Positions 1 through 5,451 of a DNA stretch of 8,030 bases are shown here, in pieces. Numbering within the stretch: position 1 is the stretch's first letter; every line of letters starts with the position of its first letter. The DNA is taken from positions 1 to 8,030 of the forward strand of contig JAFUZI010000021.1 of the NCBI GenBank assembly GCA_017476705.1, written 5' to 3'. The notes below the pieces were generated by a model. That model had not been told where the DNA came from. It saw only the letters and a list, made by a program, of their open reading frames with translations, and made no database searches. The position numbers were made by a program, and so were the translations under genes. This DNA comes from Bacilli bacterium. Lineage in GTDB: Bacteria > Bacillota_I > Bacilli_A > RF39 > UBA660.

Positions 1-1
1 A

Positions 2-655
2 CCACTTACTATATATGCAAAGGATTTTAAAATAGAAGATATTAGTATTGATTTAGATGATTCATGGTATGTATTCACTAAGGATAATATTAAGAATAAT
101 CAAGATTTAAAATTACTTGGTGTTAGTGAAGAATATATGAACGATGTATTTGATGGAACTGATTATTATTTAGATGCAATAAAATTTAATAATGATGAAA
201 TAGTTGAATTATTTATAATTATAAAAGATACTTCATCATTATATGATTCAAGTGATTTTACTGATGAACAAATAGAAGAATTAAGAAGTTCATATGAAAA
301 ACAAATTAGTAATTCAAAAACAACTATTTTCACTACTGATAGCACCAAATATATTAAATCAATATATAAAGATCAAGATTTAAATATAGTTGATTATTAT
401 GCAGTTATTAATAAAAAAGGTTATACTTTTAAAATACAAAAAAATGAAGAATTTAGTGAAGAAGAACTTAATGAATTAGATAAAATGATTGAAAATATTA
501 TAGTTAGTGATAAAGATAATAATGTTAATGAAGATGATATACAACCATTAATAGATAATAAAAAAGGTGGCAATAGTGTATTAACAGGAACTATTATAGG
601 TGCAATTATAGGTGGTATAATTGGTTTAATTGGATATATAATAAAAAAGAAATAA
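2..655 (+). CDS. C-terminal part of an unrecognised membrane-anchored acidic protein (5' end outside window)
   Basis: The reading frame is open from the first bases of the window, so the gene starts upstream. The ATG at 137 is only an internal methionine, because 45 further in-frame codons precede it. About 217 residues are visible. Most are hydrophilic and rich in Asp, Glu, Asn and Lys, with many tyrosines and no motif I recognise. The last 30 or so residues are a hydrophobic helix with closely spaced glycines (GAIIGGIIGLIG, a glycine-zipper pattern) followed by a KKK tail. I infer a soluble domain held to the membrane by a C-terminal anchor. If the unseen N-terminus has a signal peptide, the domain would be extracellular with the lysines inside; otherwise it would be a tail-anchored cytoplasmic protein. 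The gene is followed by a terminator and is not co-transcribed with uvrB. The coding assignment is confident; no function can be given. Confidence 0.85.
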   Translation, partial: PLTIYAKDFKIEDISIDLDDSWYVFTKDNIKNNQDLKLLGVSEEYMNDVFDGTDYYLDAIKFNNDEIVELFIIIKDTSSLYDSSDFTDEQIEELRSSYEKQISNSKTTIFTTDSTKYIKSIYKDQDLNIVDYYAVINKKGYTFKIQKNEEFSEEELNELDKMIENIIVSDKDNNVNEDDIQPLIDNKKGGNSVLTGTIIGAIIGGIIGLIGYIIKKK

Positions 656-658
656 AAT

Positions 659-682
659 AAACTCTTGATAGAGTTTTTTTTT
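659..682 (+). terminator. Rho-independent terminator after the first gene
   Basis: A 7-base-pair stem (659-665 AAACTCT with 670-676 AGAGTTT) has a 4-base loop (TGAT) and is followed by further T residues to 682. It starts three bases after the stop codon of the upstream gene. The stem is AT-rich but has the classical form. Its loop region reads TTGATA (665-670), a good -35-like hexamer; see the findings. Confidence 0.85.
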
Positions 683-693
683 AGATATTTTTA

Positions 694-702
694 TGTTAAT
701 AT
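694..702 (+). promoter_or_regulatory. Possible extended -10 promoter element for uvrB
   Basis: The bases 694-702 read TG-T-TAATAT, which fits an extended -10 box (TGn followed by a TATAAT-like hexamer). No good -35 lies 17 bases upstream, where there is only a T-run. The nearest -35-like box, TTGATA at 665-670, is 26 bases away, too far for this -10; it would suit a poorer TATTTT at 686-691 with a 15-base spacer. A start near 709 would give a leader of about 16 bases. I see no clear LexA/DinR-type operator here, although uvrB is SOS-controlled in Bacillus. Confidence 0.45.
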
Positions 703-713
703 ATATTTGATTC

Positions 714-720
714 GAGGTGA
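714..720 (+). promoter_or_regulatory. Ribosome binding site fixing the uvrB start
   Basis: GAGGTGA lies four bases before ATG 725. An in-frame ATG at 665 lies inside the preceding terminator hairpin, has no such site, and would add 20 residues (hydrophobic and aromatic) foreign to UvrB. The start at 725 is therefore chosen. Confidence 0.85.
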
Positions 721-724
721 TATT

Positions 725-2683
725 ATGAATAAGTTTAAAATTAGTTCAAAATATAAACCAAGTGGAGATCAACCAAATGCTATTGAAAAGTTATCTGAAG
801 GAATTATAAATGGTGATAAGTGGCAAGTATTACTAGGTGCTACTGGAACAGGTAAAACATTTACAATTGCTAATGTTATTAAAAAAGTTAATAAACCAAC
901 ATTAGTTCTTGCGCATAATAAAACATTGGCAGGTCAGTTATACTCAGAATTAAAGGAGTTGTTTCCAGATAATAGGGTTGAATATTTTGTCTCTTATTAT
1001 GATTATTATCAACCGGAGGCATATGTTGCTAAAACTGATACTTATATAGAAAAAGATGCATCAATTAATGATGAGATAGATGAACTTAGACATGCTGCTA
1101 CATCAGCGCTTTTGACGCGTGAGGATACTATAGTAGTGGCAAGTGTATCTTGTATTTATGGTATAGGTGAAGTTGACGATTATAGGGGTAAAATGTTTAC
1201 ACTAAATGTCGGTGATAACATCTCTCGTGATAGTGTTTTAGAGAGATTGATTGATATGTTTTATGAAAGAAATAATATTGATCTTAAAAGAGGAACATTT
1301 AGAGTTAGAGGAGATATACTGGAAATTGTTCCAATATCATGGCATGAAAAAGGAATAAGAATAGAATTTTTTGGAGACGAAATTGATAAAATTGTAGAGT
1401 TTGATCTTGTTACAGGTACAATAACTGCAAATAAAAATAGTGAAACATTATTCGCAGCATCTCACTTTGTTACAAGTAAAGAAAAACTTGATAAAGCAAT
1501 AGTAAATATTGAAGAGGAGTTAGAAGATAGACTCAAATATTTTAAGGAAAACAATAAATTGCTTGAGTATCAAAGATTAAAAGAGAGAACTAACTATGAT
1601 TTAGAAATGTTAAAGGAAACTGGTACATGTAGGGGCGTTGAAAATTATTCAAGACATATGGCGCTTAGAGGACCTGGTGAAACACCTACTACTTTAATTG
1701 ATTTCTTTCCAAAAGATTTTTTAATGATAGTAGATGAATCTCATGTAACTTTACCTCAAGTTAGAGGAATGTATAATGGTGATCAAGCAAGAAAAGATGT
1801 ACTTGTTGAATATGGATTTAGATTACCAAGTGCTAAAGACAATAGACCACTTAAATATGATGAGTTTGAAGATAAGATAAATCAAATAATATGTGTTTCT
1901 GCTACACCAGGAGATTACGAACTTGAAAAAGCTAAGAATAAAGTTGTTGAACAAATCATAAGACCAACGGGATTGTTAGACCCTGAAATTGAAGTAAAAC
2001 CAACTAACGGTCAAATAGATGATTTAATATCTAATATTAATGATAGAATTAAAAATAATGAAAGAATTTTAATTACAACACTTACTATTAGAATGGCTGA
2101 AGAATTAACCGAATATTTAAAAAAATTAGATATAAAAGTAGCTTATTTACATAGTGAGATAAAAACACTAGAAAGACTTCAAATAATAAGAGACTTAAGA
2201 GTTGGTAAGTATGATTGCTTAGTTGGTATAAATCTACTTAGAGAGGGACTAGATATACCAGAGGTCAGTTTGATATGTATAATGGATGCTGATAAACAAG
2301 GTTTCTTAAGAAGTGATAGAAGTCTGATACAAACAATAGGACGTGCAGCAAGAAATAGTAATGGTCATGTTATAATGTATGCTGATACAATATCTGATTC
2401 GATGGAAAAGGCTATTAAGGAAACTAAGCGTAGACGAGAAATACAACAAAAATATAACGAAGAACATAATATTGTTCCAACAACTATTAAAAAGGAAATT
2501 AGAGAAGTAATTTCAAATTATAAAGAAATTGATGAAAAACAACCAGAATCTATGAGCAAAGAGGAAAAATTAGAATTAATTAATAAAATTGAAATGGAAA
2601 TGAATGAGGCAGCTCGTAATCTTGAATTTGAAAGAGCTACAGAGCTTAGAGATATTATATTTGAATTAAAAGAGAAAATTTAA
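725..2683 (+). CDS. uvrB: UvrB, excinuclease ABC subunit B (DNA damage recognition helicase)
   Basis: UvrB receives damaged DNA from UvrA, opens the strands with its ATPase, inserts a beta-hairpin behind the lesion and recruits UvrC for incision, in cytoplasmic nucleotide excision repair. The 652 residues fit the family (about 660). Visible motifs are the N-terminal YKPSGDQP, Walker A GATGTGKT at 38-45, the hairpin region beginning YYDYYQPEAY at 91-100, the Walker B-like DESH at 337-340, the helicase motif QTIGRAARN at 536-544, and a C-terminal UVR coiled-coil domain at about 616-650, which in the family contacts UvrC and UvrA. No key residue is missing. The start at 725 follows a GAGGTGA site. 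The gene is flanked by terminators on both sides, so it appears to be monocistronic. uvrA, often adjacent in Firmicutes, is not in the window. Confidence 0.98.
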   Translation: MNKFKISSKYKPSGDQPNAIEKLSEGIINGDKWQVLLGATGTGKTFTIANVIKKVNKPTLVLAHNKTLAGQLYSELKELFPDNRVEYFVSYYDYYQPEAYVAKTDTYIEKDASINDEIDELRHAATSALLTREDTIVVASVSCIYGIGEVDDYRGKMFTLNVGDNISRDSVLERLIDMFYERNNIDLKRGTFRVRGDILEIVPISWHEKGIRIEFFGDEIDKIVEFDLVTGTITANKNSETLFAASHFVTSKEKLDKAIVNIEEELEDRLKYFKENNKLLEYQRLKERTNYDLEMLKETGTCRGVENYSRHMALRGPGETPTTLIDFFPKDFLMIVDESHVTLPQVRGMYNGDQARKDVLVEYGFRLPSAKDNRPLKYDEFEDKINQIICVSATPGDYELEKAKNKVVEQIIRPTGLLDPEIEVKPTNGQIDDLISNINDRIKNNERILITTLTIRMAEELTEYLKKLDIKVAYLHSEIKTLERLQIIRDLRVGKYDCLVGINLLREGLDIPEVSLICIMDADKQGFLRSDRSLIQTIGRAARNSNGHVIMYADTISDSMEKAIKETKRRREIQQKYNEEHNIVPTTIKKEIREVISNYKEIDEKQPESMSKEEKLELINKIEMEMNEAARNLEFERATELRDIIFELKEKI

Positions 2684-2698
2684 CTTTTTCTCTTTTTT
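2668..2698 (+). terminator. Rho-independent terminator overlapping the uvrB stop codon
   Basis: An 11-base-pair stem (2668-2678 with 2686-2696) closes a 7-base loop (TTTAACT) and runs into a T-rich end at 2698. The left arm encodes the last residues of UvrB (Lys-Glu-Lys, from the end of Leu648 into Ile652), and the stop codon TAA lies in the loop. The stem is mostly A-T pairs but long and perfect. Confidence 0.85.
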
Positions 2699-2708
2699 AT
2701 GATATACT
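2680..2708 (+). promoter_or_regulatory. Sigma-A-type promoter for the PF04020 gene and lgt
   Basis: The -35 TTAACT (2680-2685, four of six consensus bases) is followed by a 17-base spacer and the -10 TATACT (2703-2708, five of six), which also carries a TG extension at 2700-2701. The -35 lies in the loop of the uvrB terminator and the spacer is its descending arm and T-tail. Predicted transcription starts near 2715, just before the AGGAGG ribosome binding site. Confidence 0.7.
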
Positions 2709-2731
2709 AACAAAAGTAGGAGGCACTTAAA

Positions 2732-3133
2732 ATGAAAATAAAAGTAAACATTTTAGTTGAATGGATGATATATATAATAGGCTATGCCTTAATACTTAAT
2801 ATAGTAGCTCTTATATTTAAAAATACAATTCATATTGATAATAGTTTTTTTGGAATATGGGGTATAATTGCATCATTAGTAATATATATATTAAATAAAA
2901 CAATCAAACCTATTATAGTTAGATTTACAATTCCAATTACAGCATTAACGCTTGGAATATTTTATCCATTTATAAATGTAATAATACTAAAAATTGTTGA
3001 TTTTATATTGGGAAGTCATTTTAGAATTGATGGTATTTTATTTGCATTCTTTGCTGCAATTTTGATATCAGTATTAAATATTTTAATGGATGATAAGATA
3101 ATAAAACCTGTTATTAGAAGGGGAGATAGATAA
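2732..3133 (+). CDS. PF04020-family four-helix integral membrane protein (YvlD-like, 'phage holin family')
   Basis: This 133-residue protein is almost entirely hydrophobic, with four likely membrane helices at about 9-29, 39-55, 66-93 and 101-118. The central stretch, NKTIKP followed by a TIPITALTLGIF core and a second Asn-containing helix, matches the pattern I know for the family annotated as phage holin family 4 (PF04020), which includes Bacillus YvlD. The name comes from similarity only; these are chromosomal proteins and no holin activity or phage gene is evident here. Their role is not firmly known. A consensus AGGAGG lies eight bases before the start. The stop codon overlaps the lgt start by one base (TAATG), so the two are co-transcribed and probably translationally coupled. 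In Bacillus, yvlD lies close to hprK and lgt, so the neighbourhood supports the call. Family assignment is probable; function is unknown. Confidence 0.85.
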   Translation: MKIKVNILVEWMIYIIGYALILNIVALIFKNTIHIDNSFFGIWGIIASLVIYILNKTIKPIIVRFTIPITALTLGIFYPFINVIILKIVDFILGSHFRIDGILFAFFAAILISVLNILMDDKIIKPVIRRGDR

Positions 3134-3948
3134 TGAATCCAATTTTAGTTGATATAGGACCATTTCATATATATTGGTACTCATTTATATTATTTATGGC
3201 TTTTTTTATTGGTGGGTATTTAGCAATACGCGAAGGAAAAAAATGGGATATCCCAGATGATTTTATGATTAATTTATTCTTTTATATAATTATTTTTTCA
3301 TTATTAGGAGCGCGTCTTTATTATGTATTATTTAATTTAGAATATTATAAGGCTAATCCTGCTGAAATATTTATGGTATGGCAAGGAGGCCTTGCAATAC
3401 ACGGTGGATTGATTGCTGCTTTAGTTGTAACATTTATTTATTCAAAAAAATATAATGTAAAAACATTAAGATTATTAGATATTCTAGTTGTAAGTTTAAT
3501 ATTAGGACAAGCAATAGGTAGATGGGGCAATTTTATGAATGGTGAGGCTCATGGGGCTGTAACAACATTAGAACATTTAAAAAATTTGCACATACCAGAT
3601 TTTATTATAAATGGAATGTATATTGACGGGAAATATTATACACCAACATTTTTATATGAATCTATTGCATGTTTTATAGGCTTTATAGTACTTTATTTTG
3701 TAAGAAGATATAAGTATATAAAAATGGGTCAAACAACGTCTATTTATCTAATTTGGTATGGAATAGAAAGATTCTTTGTTGAAGCAATGCGTACAGATAG
3801 TTTAATGTTATACAATTTTAAAGTTGCGCAAATTATATCAATTATAATGGTTATAATAGGAATTATAACATTTATAAAATTAAAAAAAGGCTCTATTTTT
3901 GATAATAGATATAATGATATAGAAGAAAAAGAGAATGTTAGATTTTAA
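3133..3948 (+). CDS. lgt: Lgt, phosphatidylglycerol--prolipoprotein diacylglyceryl transferase
   Basis: Lgt moves the diacylglyceryl group of phosphatidylglycerol onto the lipobox cysteine of prolipoproteins, the first step of lipoprotein maturation, in the cytoplasmic membrane. The 271 residues and roughly seven membrane helices fit the family. The N-terminus IGPFHIYWYSF is typical. H90 lies in AIHGGL, and the family signature GRWGNFMNGEAHG spans 129-141, with R130, N133 and E138 present. The C-terminal WYGIERFFVEAMRTD (208-222) holds the conserved Arg (R213) and Glu (E217). The ATG overlaps the upstream stop codon and is preceded by AAGGGGA at 3118-3124, inside the upstream gene. In Bacillus, hprK directly precedes lgt; here the PF04020 gene does. 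The charged tail after about residue 250 looks cytoplasmic. Confidence 0.97.
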   Translation: MNPILVDIGPFHIYWYSFILFMAFFIGGYLAIREGKKWDIPDDFMINLFFYIIIFSLLGARLYYVLFNLEYYKANPAEIFMVWQGGLAIHGGLIAALVVTFIYSKKYNVKTLRLLDILVVSLILGQAIGRWGNFMNGEAHGAVTTLEHLKNLHIPDFIINGMYIDGKYYTPTFLYESIACFIGFIVLYFVRRYKYIKMGQTTSIYLIWYGIERFFVEAMRTDSLMLYNFKVAQIISIIMVIIGIITFIKLKKGSIFDNRYNDIEEKENVRF

Positions 3949-3977
3949 AAAGATACTTTAAATAGTATCTTTTTTTT
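3947..3977 (+). terminator. Rho-independent terminator overlapping the lgt stop codon
   Basis: The arms 3947-3957 and 3964-3974 pair over 11 bases around a 6-base loop (TTAAAT), with a run of eight T residues at 3970-3977. The left arm begins with the last two bases of the lgt stop codon. This is the strongest terminator in the window by form. Confidence 0.9.
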
Positions 3978-3985
3978 AGTATAAT
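3957..3985 (+). promoter_or_regulatory. Sigma-A-type promoter for whiA
   Basis: A perfect -10 TATAAT (3980-3985) lies 17 bases after TTTAAA (3957-3962), which matches four of six -35 consensus bases and sits in the loop of the lgt terminator. The predicted start near 3992 leaves only about ten bases before the whiA ATG, so the transcript would begin at or within the ribosome binding site. Confidence 0.7.
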
Positions 3986-3990
3986 GTATG

Positions 3991-3996
3991 TGGTGA
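3991..3996 (+). promoter_or_regulatory. Ribosome binding site fixing the whiA start
   Basis: TGGTGA lies five bases before ATG 4002. The in-frame ATG at 3984 overlaps the -10 box and would not be on the predicted transcript. The protein beginning at 4002 opens with MSF, as in Bacillus WhiA, which supports this choice. Confidence 0.8.
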
Positions 3997-4001
3997 TTTA
4001 T

Positions 4002-4907
4002 ATGTCTTTTACAACAACCGTAAAAAATGAAATATGTAAAATTGAATCAAAAAAAATTGAAAATATTACAGAGTTATCTGCAATTATAAGAAATATAGGT
4101 ATTATTGATAGTGATATAAAAGTTCAAACAGAAAATGCTGCAGTTGCAAGAAGAATATATACACTTTTAAAAGATACTTTTAATATAAGCCCTAAAATTG
4201 TTGTAAGACGTGGTTATAACTTTAATAAAAATTACATTTATATAATTATAATTGATAGCAAAGTAGATAATATTATTGAAAACTTAGAACTTAAAAATAT
4301 TGTTCCAAAAGAGTATTTATATTCAGATGATGATTTAATAAGAGCTTATTTTAGAGGACTTTTTTTAAGTGTTGGAAGTATAAATGATCCAAAAAAATCA
4401 AGATATCATTTAGAATTCATGGTATCCAGTAAAACTTATGCTACTTTTGTATCAGAATTACTTAATAAATTTGATTTGAATAGTAAAGTTTTAAAAAGAG
4501 AAAATAGATATATGGTATATGTAAAGGAAGCAGAAAAAATTGGAGATTTTTTAAGATTGATTCAAGCAATGAATGCCTTATTTTATTTTGAAGATATAAG
4601 AATATATAGGGATCATAAAAATATGACAAATCGTCTTAATAATTGTGAACAAGCAAATGTAGATAAAATAATAGATTCAGCAAATAAGCAAATAAAAGAT
4701 ATTGAAAAAATTGAATCAATTAATGCTTTAGATTTATTGGATGATAAAACAAAAGAAGCAGCTATTTATAGAAAAAAATATCCTGAGGTTTCACTTGCAG
4801 AATTAGGTGAGATTATATCTATTGAAACTGGTAATAAAATAACTAAATCGGGATTATATCATAGATTTAAGAAAATTAAGGATATGGCTGATAGAATAAA
4901 AGAGTAA
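4002..4907 (+). CDS. whiA: WhiA, LAGLIDADG-fold/HTH DNA-binding protein
   Basis: WhiA proteins bind DNA. In Streptomyces they control sporulation-septation genes, and in Bacillus WhiA affects cell division and chromosome segregation without acting as a classical regulator of sporulation. The 301 residues fit the family. The N-terminus MSFTTTVKNEI, the QTENAAVARRIYTLLK stretch and the LAGLIDADG-like segment RGLFLSVGSIND (118-129) are all typical. The segment lacks the usual acidic nuclease residue, as expected for WhiA, which is not a nuclease. The C-terminal helix-turn-helix includes VSLAELGEII (263-272) and KSGLYHRFKKI (282-292). The gene stands alone between its own promoter and a terminator. 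In Bacillus it belongs to a rapZ-yvcK-whiA group; neither partner is adjacent here. The ATG at 3984 was rejected as the start because it falls within the -10 box. Confidence 0.97.
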   Translation: MSFTTTVKNEICKIESKKIENITELSAIIRNIGIIDSDIKVQTENAAVARRIYTLLKDTFNISPKIVVRRGYNFNKNYIYIIIIDSKVDNIIENLELKNIVPKEYLYSDDDLIRAYFRGLFLSVGSINDPKKSRYHLEFMVSSKTYATFVSELLNKFDLNSKVLKRENRYMVYVKEAEKIGDFLRLIQAMNALFYFEDIRIYRDHKNMTNRLNNCEQANVDKIIDSANKQIKDIEKIESINALDLLDDKTKEAAIYRKKYPEVSLAELGEIISIETGNKITKSGLYHRFKKIKDMADRIKE

Positions 4908-4920
4908 TAATACTCTTTTT
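4898..4920 (+). terminator. Rho-independent terminator overlapping the whiA stop codon
   Basis: The arms 4898-4906 and 4911-4919 form nine perfect base pairs around the 4-base loop ATAA, ending in five T residues (4916-4920). The left arm encodes the last two residues of WhiA (Lys-Glu) and includes two bases of its stop codon. The T-tail is short, so read-through into rplI is possible. Confidence 0.8.
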
Positions 4921-4946
4921 AATTTTATGAAATTTTATATTATGAG

Positions 4947-4975
4947 AAGACATTGACCAATTTTTATAGTATAAT
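4947..4975 (+). promoter_or_regulatory. Promoter for the rplI-dnaB-M23 operon
   Basis: A perfect -10 TATAAT (4970-4975) lies 17 bases after AAGACA (4947-4952), which matches four of six -35 bases. A better -35-like box, TTGACC at 4953-4958, lies only 11 bases from this -10, so it could work only with a weaker -10 such as TATTAA (4975-4980, 16-base spacer). Transcription from TATAAT would start near 4982, 18 bases before the rplI start. The rest of the 92-base gap holds two copies of AATTTTAT (4921-4928, 4931-4938) and no other clear element. Confidence 0.6.
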
Positions 4976-4999
4976 ATTAAAAGAAAAAGGTGGGATATT

Positions 5000-5443
5000 A
5001 TGAAAGTTATTTTTCTAACTGACGTAAAAGGCCAAGGAAAAAAGAATGAAATAAAAGAAGTTAAAGATGGTTATGCTCAAAACTTTTTAATAAAAAAAGG
5101 TCTTGCTATAAAAGCAACTGAAAATAATATTGGAAAAGTTTCAAAAAAAGTAAATGAAGAAGCTTTAGAAGAAAGTTTGCTTGTTAAAGATTTAACTGAT
5201 GTTGCTAAAAAGCTTGAAAAAGAAAAATTTGAATTTAAAGTTAAAACTGGAAACCAAGATAAAGTTTTTGGAACAGTATCAGTAAAACAAATAAAAGAAG
5301 CTATTAATAATTTAGGATATCGTGTTGAAAAACAAAATATCAAATTAGATCATCAAATAGATACATTAGGGGTACATGAAGTTTTAATTGAACTTCATAA
5401 AAAAGTAAAAGCAATTATTAAAGTAAAAGTATCTAAGAAGTAG
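5000..5443 (+). CDS. rplI: Ribosomal protein bL9
   Basis: L9 binds 23S rRNA near the L1 stalk on the large ribosomal subunit and helps keep the reading frame. The 147 residues match the usual length (about 149). The N-terminal RNA-binding domain carries the complete L9 signature from G13 to T40 (GKKNEIKEVKDGYAQNFLIK within it, then GLA and T40). A long charged helix follows at about 41-75, then the C-terminal domain with KVFGTVSVKQI and a lysine-rich end. An AAAGGTGGGA ribosome binding site ends five bases before the ATG. The gene leads an operon with dnaB, eight bases downstream, as in Bacillus, where rplI also precedes dnaC. There gdpP (c-di-AMP phosphodiesterase) comes before rplI; here whiA is upstream and separately terminated. 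Confidence 0.98.
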   Translation: MKVIFLTDVKGQGKKNEIKEVKDGYAQNFLIKKGLAIKATENNIGKVSKKVNEEALEESLLVKDLTDVAKKLEKEKFEFKVKTGNQDKVFGTVSVKQIKEAINNLGYRVEKQNIKLDHQIDTLGVHEVLIELHKKVKAIIKVKVSKK

Positions 5444-5451
5444 GTGAAAGT

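Noticed and set aside
166..348. Short minus-strand open frame
   Set aside because: It lies wholly inside the first gene, has no ribosome binding site I can see, and its composition is what the complement of AT-rich coding sequence gives.
665..724. N-terminal extension of UvrB from an in-frame ATG at 665
   Set aside because: The ATG lies inside the preceding terminator hairpin, has no ribosome binding site, and the extra 20 residues are unlike UvrB. GAGGTGA before ATG 725 and the family start support 725.
2732..3133. Phage holin, suggesting a prophage or lysis cassette
   Set aside because: PF04020 is called a holin family by name, but the gene is chromosomal, coupled to lgt and flanked by housekeeping genes, with no phage gene nearby.
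3984..4001. WhiA start at ATG 3984
   Set aside because: This ATG overlaps the -10 TATAAT box, so it would not be transcribed from that promoter. MSF at 4002 matches the family and has a TGGTGA site.
4108..4420. Homing endonuclease or intein suggested by the LAGLIDADG-like fold
   Set aside because: This fold is a normal part of WhiA, the catalytic acidic residue is missing from the motif, and the helix-turn-helix end identifies the family.
4908..4999. Riboswitch or ribosomal-protein autoregulatory leader before rplI
   Set aside because: The predicted leader is only about 18 bases and the gap shows no structured element apart from the whiA terminator.
5077..5343. Minus-strand 88-codon open frame inside rplI
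   Set aside because: It is antisense to a fully conserved ribosomal protein gene and is Ser/Phe-rich, as expected for the complement of Lys/Glu-rich codons.
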